A DNA stretch of 64,000 nt. It comes from Bugulina stolonifera (taxonomy: Eukaryota > Bryozoa > Gymnolaemata > Cheilostomatida > Bugulidae). Within the stretch, counting starts at the first letter, position 1. Each line of letters opens with the position of its first letter. Below the pieces are notes generated by a model that saw only the letters and a list, made by a program, of their open reading frames with translations, was not told the origin of the DNA and ran no database searches. The position numbers were made by a program, and so were the translations under genes. Shown piece by piece: positions 43,301 to 55,300 of the stretch. The stretch covers positions 19,732,700 to 19,796,699 of the forward strand of contig OW285191.1 in NCBI GenBank assembly GCA_935421135.1. The letters run 5' to 3'.

Positions 43301-46300
43301 TACTCTACCTACCATGACATACTCTACCTACCATGACATACTCTACCTACTATGACTTACTCTACCTACCATGACATACTCTACCTACTATGACATACTC
43401 TACCTACCATGACATACTCTACCTACCATGACATACTCTACCTACCATGACATACTCTACCTACCATGACATACTCTACCTACTATGACATACTCTACCT
43501 ACCATGACATACTCTACCTACCATGACATACTCTACCTACCATGACATACTCTACCTACCATGACATACTCTACCTACCATGACATACTCTACCTACTAT
43601 GACATACTCTACATGTAATTACATGCTATTGTATATTGTACTAGTGTACTTATATATAAATGTATATTATAGATGATGTACGATTTAAACTTTACATGGT
43701 AGATTCAATAGCAACCAATGAAGACTGTCCATAGAGGGCTAACAGTACTAACTTATTCACTACTAAGAAATGCTACTACTAAGATGGTAACTAAGGTTCA
43801 ATGCTCTAACACATTGTATCCTATGGGAGTTGTATGCTACCTCTACACTACCTACTTCATATCAACTATAATGTACCAATCAACTATTGACTTATACTGT
43901 TATGATAAATGCAATCTTGTTTGTACACTTCAAATTTAAAGTAGTTAAATATTTGATTTAAGTAACACAAAGTAGTTATAAATACAATACAGAGTGGCTG
44001 GTTGGTTGGTTGGTTGGTTGGCTGTTTAGTAGAATGGAAAGAAGTATCTAAGTAATTACACAATATTATAGTTGCAGCAAGTGATTATAATGTAGATTGT
44101 GAAGCAGTTAGCAGGATAACTAGCATGTCCACAACAAAATCAATTAAAATAGCCATTCAAGAAAATAGAATTAGGAATTTATAACAAAAATCCACAGCCA
44201 GATGGCACAATACCCACATACAAGCTAAAACTGCCATTCAAAGGAGATACACAATATACTGAAGGCAATGAATAAAAAATGTACAGATTAAGTAAACACT
44301 CTATAAATTAAGTGAAATTCTTAATGTAAAGGACAAAACAGGTAAACAGCATAAAATAACACAAAGTAGTTATAGATACAGTGCAGAGTGGGTGAGCCCA
44401 AGTAAACAATCCATATTGGAGCATTTATTAGAAAAGTTGTAAACTCTAACCACATAATTATACTCTGTGATTATGTATTATTGACTGTTTAATATGTTAC
44501 ACTTATACTGCACTGTGTACTATACTTCCAATCTGTATCAAATAGTGTGATAGCAGACAATATGAAAATCACTTCAAACCAACCCCCCCCCCCCCCCATA
44601 CAGTTGCAGAATAAGTAATGCACTGGCTTACCTTCAAATGAAAATGAATAAGTTTAGCTGCTAGGGTGGGGTGGGTACACACTGGGTGGGGTGGGTGCAC
44701 GCTGGGTGGGGTAGGTACACACTGGGTGGGGTGGGCGCACGCTGGGTGGGGTAGGTACACACTGGGTGGGGTAGGTGCATACTGGGTGGGGTGGGTACAC
44801 ACTGGGTGGGGTGGGTACCTATATGATCAGAGAGAGCCCAGGCCACAGCACACATGTACATGTAGCTATCACGGTATGACTGGGTCACTGGGTAAATGTT
44901 ACACAGAGAGGAGTTTCCCCCTCCTTACAGTCTCATAGATGAGAGAGAATAACTCCCCAAAACAACCAATAAAAGTACTGACTAACCTGTGAAGATATCC
45001 CACTTGTCACGCACCACTGTAACCTTCTCAGGGGTTATAAAATGAGATCCACCACTGGCTAAACTCTCCTCCAGCTGTTTCAGGGTGCGACTGTTGTTGT
45101 CCAGATCCATTGTCACTTTGATAAACACCTTCAAATACACAGGTGAGTAAACATCATTGTACATTGTATATATATTATAATAGTGATAATATATGATAGA
45201 TATCATTGTATTGTTATAATACATATGACTGTCACCTACCTCATACTCCCCATCAAACTCCTCCTGAGTGTAGAGTCTGGAGTGTCTGAGTCTAGCCGTG
45301 TTCTCATCCAACCACATCACCAGGTTATCATGATCTCTCCTCTCTCTTTGATCTCTACTCAGGTTCCCATTCACATCCTGATAAACACAGCGTACAGTAT
45401 TACATTGGATATCGACCACCAGAGTGAAGCTACGGTCTGTAGAGTCTTTGACAGCTCACATAGTTTCATATGGTGTATTATGCACAGCTCTTTCCCTTTT
45501 TACCATACACAATAAAGCAGAAGAGGAATTACCTTCTCGTGCACATTGGAGTCCAAGAGGGGATAACTCCAATGAAGTTAGCACTACTTATAATTATTAT
45601 ACATTGTTTTATTCAATAAATAGGTTAGATTCTATTGGATGTTTTGGGACACATTAATGTTCTACTGAAGTGAATAATATATTACATCAGTATGTCAACT
45701 TTTCACTAATATGAACACATTGTACATGTAATATAGTGAGATCTGTAATAACTAGTAAAGTCAGTACACACATGTAGGTACAACTCCAACCATCTAGAAT
45801 ACAAGAGTAGATAACTTACAATGGGTTTACCAGATCCCATCTCAGGGTAGGCCTTTAAAAACTGTGCAATGTAAGTCATTATTGACTTCTCATCTGGCTT
45901 GTTCACGTCAACGTCTGCAAGAAGAGAATACAAGGAATGATGTCATACTAAACCCCAGGTTCCTGAGGCTAATCTAATCTAACAGATGTACAATGTATGT
46001 TTACTATCTAGACAGTCACCTTGCTATGCTAGTATATTATTATACAGACAGTCACATTGCTATGATAGTATATTATTATACAGACAGTCACCTTGCTATG
46101 ATAGTATATTATTATACAGACAGTTATCTTGCTATGATAGTATATTATTATACAGACAGTCACCTTGCTATGATAGTATATTATTATACAGACAGTCACC
46201 TTGCTATGATAGTATATTATTATACAGACAGTCACCTTGCTATGATAGTATATTATTATACATATGATATAATATATAATGTATAGAATACTATGCCTGC

Positions 46301-49300
46301 TGTATAATACACAATGCATAGCATATTACTTATTGTATAATATACAATGCATCAGCTATTACTTACTGTATAATATACAACGCATAGCATATTACTTATT
46401 GTATAATATACAATGTATCAGCTATTACTGACTGTATAATATACAACGCATAGCATATTACTTATTGTATAATATACAATGCATAGCATATAAAAAAAAA
46501 AACTCACCGACTTATACTCCTCGGCGTGACCAACCCCTAGCAGCTCTCACTGCCAGGTGCCAGTGCTGGCCAACTCCCTGTGAGAAAGGCCCAGATAACA
46601 TGGCCTATTTTTTGGCAGGGGTAGAGGAGTTGCCTTGAAGCCATGCTGGCTTGCATGACCTCAAGGACTTAACATGGGGCACAGGAGCAATTGTGGTTGG
46701 ATGTTCTTCCTAACACCACCGTGACCGAGATTTTGAACCTGGAACCTTCAGCATGAAAGCTCAGCATTCTAACCCCTAAGCCACGGCTGCTCCCTACAAT
46801 GCATAGCATATTACCTGCTGTATAATATATTATATAATATACTCACCCTCAGCATCCATAAGCATAGGTATACCCAGCTCTCTATCCGCTACACTGAAAG
46901 CCTGTTCAAGTCTCTCTCTGTTAGTCTTGTCTTTAAGACTGTCCATATCAATCAGATCCTTGCGTATGGTATTCACCATTGCATTGAACGCCATTCCATC
47001 CCTCCAGCTGGTAGAGAAGTCCGTCACCTCCACCCCGATGTCCCTACAACAACGTCACTTAATATCAGTCACCATTACCCAGCTACAGCTGATTGGCTGT
47101 CTATAAACCATCCCTGACCACAGAACACTGCAGATTTGTGGGAGTTATACATGTATCTGTATATGAGAATTCTACTCGCATTGTTTTAGTTTAACGATGA
47201 TTAATTTTGCCAATATTCACAATATTAGTATATGTGGTGTGGTGGGGGCACAATATGGCCGTCACCTACAAAAATGTAGAGCACGAGAAGAACTTGACCA
47301 ATGTACAGTAGACAGTGACCAAACACCCAACGGTCAATGGTTTATATATGACGTAGTACTTCTAGTAGTGTAGATGTATAATACAAGAGTAGTATATACA
47401 TATAGGATAGTTAAGGATAGGTTACAATAAAACACTATAATATTTATAAATACAATTATACAATACTGTAGAGTATAAACTAGAATAAAACATACAACTC
47501 TATCAGTAAATGGTCCCAAAAACAAACATAATTACTAGCATGTTGATAAAAGACATTGATATGCACAGGTATATCATTGTTATATAGTATCATTGTTATA
47601 TAGTATCATTGTTATATAGTATCATTGTTATATAGTATCATTGTTATATAGTATCATTGTTATATAGTATCATTGTTATATAGTATCATTGTTATATAGT
47701 ATCATTGTTATATAGTATCATTGTTATATAGTATCATTGTTATATAGTATCATTGTTATACCCCACCTAACTGCACACAATCACCTTTAATGTCAACATT
47801 GTTAATTGAGCTATACAAACCCAGCAGCAATATTATTACAATTCATGTCACACAGTTCAAAGCAGCTTCAACACATATTTACTGTTGACTGTATGATATG
47901 GTACGAGAATGACATACTTAGTTAGGGCAGTCCTTGTCCAGTCCAGAAGAGCTTTCTTTGCTCCCTTCCTGAAGTCAAGGAGGGATTTCTTAGACTGAGG
48001 TTCACCACTGGCATAGAGACTGGCTAACATGGCTGTCTGCTCTTCAATCTGTCAATAAGTATACTCATTCAAATACAATGGAGCTAAGACTATACTGTTA
48101 CACTCAGGTGCCAGCCAATAGTATCACAACATGTAAGCAGTACAATCCACCACAGGAAACCACTCCTAGGCTCAATGTAATTTGTTTGGTAAAGCTTAGG
48201 CCACACTGACGCGAATTTTTTTGCGAATAGCGAATTTTAGCCAAAGGCGAATTCGCAAATTATAATCGAGCGTGCCACACTGCAAAAGCTATAAGCGAAT
48301 TCGCATTGATTTCACTCAATGAGGAGTCAAAAATTATTATCCTCGGTCACGTTTCTCATTCACTGCAGAACTAGAACTCCGAAAAATGTAAAATAAAATT
48401 ATAAATAAAATAGAATGAAATAAAATAATTATTTTATTCTTACTTTTATTCGTTTTACACAATTCTTGCAAGCGGAAGTAGTCATTTTATTCATCAGTTA
48501 AAATAAATATTTTAATATAATAATTTAAACTCATGATTGATTGAAAATCCGTGGCTCTGAACACGTGACAGTAACGTGACAAGTAAAAATTGGCCAATCA
48601 CAAATTAGCGAGTTGCGAATTAGCTGATTGAGATCAGCGAGTGCGAAATCGCTAATTTTGCGCGAATTCGTAAAAATTTGCGATTTGCGAATTCGCCTTT
48701 GGCCAAAATTCGCTACTCGCAAGAAAATTCGCGTCAATGTGGCCTAGGCATAAACAGACTTGTATGTATACAGAATTGTCTTCCCGTTAACCACCTGTGA
48801 GTAATACACAATGTATCTGTGAGTAATACACGGTGTATCTGTGAGTAATACACGATGCATCTGTGAGTAATACACGATGGATCTGTGAGTAATACACGAT
48901 GTATCTGTGAGTAATACACAATGTATCTGGAAAACTACTGCTCTTGTAGCCGATGCCAAAGATAGCAGGAGGGAAGATAGGACACGCAGACATATCCCTG
49001 CCCTGTCTACTACCATGCCATATGGAGTTGTGCCCTCTTTTATAGCTAGACTCGGCCAACTGCATTCCTCATATCACCAAATAAATGCTACCTATCATTA
49101 AGATGCCTCTATACGGAGTGATCCCACTTTTCATATTTTTATTTTCGCTAAAACGAGCCAATCCCACAGGACTTATTATATTTTGGAATTGTCTACACTA
49201 CAGTTCTTTGTGTGAAATGGTAGGAAGTTATAACAAAGAGGACAACTCTACATTCATCACCTCAAGGGAAGGTGGAGTCATAGGCTATTACTTGGAAGTA

Positions 49301-52300
49301 GAGGGAGGGTGGAGCCATAGGCTATTACCTGTAAGTAGAGGGAGGGTGAAGCTATAGGCTATCACCTGGAAGTAGAGGGAGGGTGGAACCATAGGCTATT
49401 ACTTGGAAGTAGAGGGAGGGTGGAGCCATAGGCTATTACATGGAAGTAGAGGGAGGGTAGAGCCATAGGATATTACCTGGAAGTAGAGGGAGGGTGGAGC
49501 CATAGGCTAATACCTGCAAGTAGAGGGAGGGTGGAGCCATAGGCTATTACCTGGAAGTAGAGGGAGGGTGGAACCATAGGTTAATACCTGTAAGTAGAGG
49601 GAGGGTGGAGCCACAGGCTATTACCTGGAAGTAGAGGGAGGGTGGAACCATAGGCTATTACTTAGAAGTAGAGGGAGGGTGGAGCCATAGACTATCACCT
49701 GGAAGTAGACGATGGGTAGAGCCATAGGCTATTACCTGGAAGTAGAGGGAGGGTGGAGCTATAGGCTATTACCTGTAAGTAGAGGGAGGGTAGAGCCATA
49801 GGATATTACCTGGAAGTAGACGATGGGTAGAGTCATAGGCTATTACCTGGAAGTAGAGGGAGGGTGGAGCCATAGGCTATTACCTGTAAGTAGAGGGAGG
49901 GTAGAACCATAGGATATTACCTGGAAGTAGACGATGGGTAGAGCCATAGGCTATTACCTGGAAGTAGAGGGAAGGTGGAACCATAGGATATTACCTGGAA
50001 GTAGAGGGAAGGTGGAGCCATAGGCTATCACTTGTAAGTAGAGGGTGGGTGGAGCCATAGGCTATCACCTGTAAGTAGAGGGTGGGTGGAGTCATAGGCT
50101 ATTACCTGAAAGTAGAGGATGATGTTCCAGCAAAGACCGAGGACGATGCTCGGCTTACCGTCCACTACGTCTGAAGGGTTTATATTCACGAGTTTTATCT
50201 TCTTTGTATCGAGAACTTTAAGTGCCGTGCTAATGTTAGCCATGTGGTGTATACGCTTTGTGTGTGCTCCTTGTTCATATGACTGTAAACACATGTATAA
50301 TATCATATGACTGTAAACACATGTATAATATCATATGACTGTAAACACATGTATAATATCATATGACTGTAAAAACATGTATATCATATGACTGTAAACA
50401 CATGTATATCATATGACTGTAAACACATGTATATCATATGACTGTAAACACATGTATATCATATGACTGTAAACACATGTATAATATCATATGACTGTAA
50501 ACACATGTATAATATCATATGACTGTAAACACATGTACATGTATATCATATGACTGTAAACACATGTATATCATATGACTGTAAACACATGTACAATGTA
50601 TATCATATGACTGTAAACACATGTATATCATATGACTGTAAACACATGTACATGTATATCATATGACTGTAAACACATGTATAATATCATATGACTGTAA
50701 ACACATGTATATCATATGACTGTAAACACATGTATATCATATGACTGTAAACACATGTATATCATATGACTGTAAACACATGTATATCATATGACTGACT
50801 GACTATATATTATAATAAATTTATAATACATGTACATTGTTATATACATATATTTTAGTACTATGAAAAATATTCCTTATAATACTATAAAACTATCTTA
50901 TACAATATATAATACTATATTATTGCCCTATAACATATACACTTGTAGTACTAACGAATAATATATAATATTATAATAAGTCTCTCATTACCAGACAGTG
51001 ATAGCAAGGTGCCCTCTCTACTTAGTGACACTCCCCACCAGTTGACTGATGAATAGTGACTGACAGGTAAGGAGGCAGGGTACTCCATATACCCACCGAC
51101 ACTCCCCCACCAGTTGACTACCCTAAGCACACTGCCGTCCACATGTACATTTTACACCTTCACCCTCTGTATTCTATCCCATTATCTTTGATTAGCATAA
51201 GACTATGCCTGTATTACCCACAATTCAAGTAACAAAATTCAATTAATATTATCTAATCAAGCACAGCACATCACAGTCTGGTGAATATAAATAACTAACT
51301 TACTCCTTTATTAACAGCTATAGAACTGGCTAGTACACAAATGTTTGTTATCAGTACATCACAAACTCTAAATATTTAGAATAGAAATCCAGCTCTATGA
51401 AAATGTTGGTTGGAGTTGCCTTCCCTCTGTTCAGTATACAACCCATACAACACTTAAACAGTATGTATGCTTAAATACACCACGCAGACATTGATATACG
51501 CACCACATAGAGAAAGATATACACATACACATTACACATGTCACATAGACATAGATATACATGTACATCTAGACATTGATATACACATAGACATGGATAT
51601 ACACATAGACATGGATATACACATAGACATGGATATACACATAGACATGGATATACACATAGACATGGATATACACATAGACATGGATATACACATAGAC
51701 ATGGATATACACATAGACATGGATATACACACACATAGCTATACATATTCCTTACCAGTTGCTGTCCAGTCAGCACCTCTAGGAGTTTCATCAGTTTTAC
51801 CCCATCCCTGATGTCTACAAAGAGGTCAGTCATCCGTTCTGGAGGACGACGCTGTAAGAGATCAGTGTATAGTCAGTTCACTCATTCAGTGGTAGCAATG
51901 TGTCACGAGGTGGAGTTATCACACTATCATACAGCAGGAGGACCAAGTATTATATTAGTGAACAACAGTTACGTATTGAGAGGACGCCAGGTGTAACTCT
52001 ATGTGTATGAAAAAGAGGCTGACTATATCCTGTTGACTAGAAGACATGATCACAATTACTACTCTTACAGTAGATCCTCTATGTTATACTAGCTAACTAA
52101 TGTGTTCAGATTTCTAACTGTTTCTGTCCTAAGTACATGTATGTACGTTAGTGTTTATTTTTTCTTCACTGTGTTATACAAGTAGCAACCATCACTAGGC
52201 AATGTACTCTCTAATACCTGCGTATGCTGTGCCGTAAACTTTATACAATGCATCACCGGATATAAGGTTGAAGGTGAAGGTCATATATTACCGACCTTTC

Positions 52301-55300
52301 TGAGACATACAATACATCACTGGTTATAAGGTTAAAGGTGAAGGTCATATTACCTACCTTTCTGAGATAGGAATTTATCCAGTTGGTGAAAGTTTTCTTC
52401 TGCACCCTCTCCTGTTCATCTAAAAGACAGACAATAGCAGATAGAATAGGTTCACCGATGTTTGGTATAACATTGGAGGTGGGGTGTCTAGCATAGTCTA
52501 CTACCACATAATCACACACTGGAGAGTGAAGGAACTGAGGCTAGCTACACACAATGAGCAGTAAATGTAGGAAGAAAAGTTATAATGCATTGGTAACGTA
52601 GTGACGGGTGCCTTCGCTGTACTTTCAACTATAAACTCTATATTGCTATTACCATAGTATTACTTAGATATATATTTCACACAACATTGAAAGGTAAGTA
52701 CCACTATGTACAAATTATGTATACACTAACATAACAGGAGATTCAGTGTATACTAGCACCACTAAATTCACTACTACTAGCACCACTATTCACTACTACT
52801 AGCACCACTATTCACTATTACTAGCACCACTACTCACTACTACTAGTACCACTACTCACTATTACTAGCACCACTACTCACTACTACTAGCACCACTATT
52901 CACTATTACTAGCATCACTACTCACTATTACTAGCACCACTATTCACTACTACTAGCATCACTACTGTGGTGGATTTTGACACTAGCTTTGATATTCTAC
53001 ATTTTATAATATTATATTACACACATAATTCTGTATGCATATACCTAGTATGCCAATAACCTGTGTCTCCATATTCTACATGTATATGCATGTGCCAATA
53101 ATTTGTATCATTATGCTTTTATACTGATGCCGGCTTGGAATGTTGTATTAGTCAGCCGGTATCTATTGACCTTTGGTCTTTGCTATGCTATATAAGCAGA
53201 GCAGATGTTCTGCTCTGCCTCTTTTGTCACAATAAACAGCACTATACACTTGGACACTTGGCAGGCATTCACTTCACAGATTAATTAGCAGTCAACCGGC
53301 ATCAAGCTGACACTTGATTGTTTGTGGTTAACATAATACTACATTAGCCGGTACATTGCAGGGCATTAGCCGGTACACAACCGGCTAGCAGGCTAATACT
53401 TGGCAGGGAGCCGGCAGGTACAAAGGGACTAGTCAAGCCTGCCTTAAAAGTGGCAAGCTGACTGTACCCTTGTAAGTCGGTATAGCGGTGAAGGTATCCA
53501 GGTGGTGCTGCCTTAAAAGTGGCAGCTCACCCGGCATCCTTTACATTGGTGGCAGCGGTGGGATACAGAGAATCCCAATTGCTATACCGACTCGAGGCAC
53601 ACTGAATGGCACAACGCAGGCTGTCTTAAAAGTGACAGCAACGCAGTGTGGCATATAGCGTAGTCCCTGGACACTACTTAGGCTGTCTTAAAAGTGACAG
53701 CTGGGTAGGAGGCTCGTACAAGCTGTCTTAAAAGTGACAGTCAAGCGGGTTTGGAACCGAGGACGGGCTCTGTGGGTACAGTGGGCCTATTCCAGGAAGT
53801 AATAATCAAGTTACAGCCACAGACAATAAATGGCTAATCGGAGAGCGAGGAGTGCTGACAGAGGAGGTGACCGGCTGGCAGATGTCTTAGAAAGAATATT
53901 AGCCGAGCCCAGGCACCCAGCACCAGTCCACCAGTTCAAGGCTCCCCAGTTTGAAGGAAAAGGGGATGTGGAATACTTCATCACTAGGTTTGGTGAGGTG
54001 ACCGAGGCTAATGAATGGGGACCTGCTGCTACACTCTTACATCTCAGAGAGGCCCTAAAGGAAAGTGCCCAGGACTGTGGGAGAGCTGCAGATGTGCAAG
54101 CTGTGTACACCGCTCTACGAGCTCAATTTGGACTTTCTCCTAGGGAAGCCAGAACACGGTTGAGCACTCTCCGTAAAGACTATAGAACACCACTACAGGA
54201 GCATGCCATGGAAGTGGAGCGGCTGGTTAGTGTAGCATATGGGGAGCTGCCAGATGAGCATCAAGCCCATTTAGCACTAGACACCTTTTGCAGCACTCTG
54301 GGTCATGCTGCTCTACAGAGACACCTGTTGGCTGTTCCTACACCTACTTTGGAAGATGCTGTTAGGGCTGGAAATGAGTTCCTACAAGTACGAACAAGCT
54401 ATGAGAAAGGGTCTGGTGCAGTTGTCCGAAGGGTGGATGACGAGGAAGATGGAGAAGAGGGAGTATCCGGTGCCACAGGAAAGGTGCTAACCACTCTGAT
54501 GGAAACCATGCAGAAGCTGGTGGAGAAAGTAGAGCTACTGCAAGCCAGGCCCGCAGCCCAAGCATCCAGGAGACGAAAAGAGGTTCCGGTTCAGAAGGCA
54601 GGTTGTTGGGGATGTGGCAAGGAAGGCCACCTCAGAAGGGACTGCCCTACCAATACTTGGTCCAAGCCCCAAGAAGCTTCTGCTCAGGGAAACGGGCGGA
54701 GCCCGCAACAGTAGTGCCTTCTACTGGTTGCATTAGGGCACCTAGACACCAAAAACATAAAGGCAAGACCAAACTAAGCCGGCAGGGAGAGCCGGCTACC
54801 CAGACAGCGGAGGGTTGGAGGCATCCTCGACAGACTAGCTCACCACAGGAAGTGGAGACCCCCTCAGGTGCACTGACGAGCAACTACTTCCAACCTCTTA
54901 TGGTAGAGGATGAAGAACATTATCACCAAGTGCCACACACCCAGGAGCTTCCTGAAAAATGGAAGCCAGCGGTGGGCACACATGGCGGAAGGTCACCATC
55001 AAAACAGGCTGTGGTGCCTGCCTTAAAAGTGGCAGGGCACAGTGAGGGGTGTAGAAGGCCGACACCTGCCTTAAAAGCGGCAGGACGGCCTCAAGACGTA
55101 CTAGGCCACTCCTGTATAGACGAACCGACTTACCTCGGAGACGGGCAACCGTTGGCAGCTAACAGAGTGCCAACTAAGAGTCCCACAGTAGAGGAGTCAG
55201 AGGAGACAACAGTACAGGTTTTAAACAAGCCCTATGCAACCAGTTACTTCCTCCCAGGAAGACTGGAGGGTAAGCCAGTGCAGTTTCTGGTGGACAGAGG

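Noticed and set aside
43718..43939. 73-codon plus-strand frame
   Set aside because: A/T-rich intron sequence with no recognisable domain, no splice context and no coding bias.
48301..48345. TGAGGAGTCAAAAATT as a third hammerhead
   Set aside because: It shares GAGGAGTCAAA with copy 1 but lacks CUGAUGA, GAAA and pairing arms; it is inside the MITE-like element.
53230..53560. tRNA gene at the LTR end
   Set aside because: The tRNA-like match is only the 18-base primer site; there is no cloverleaf.
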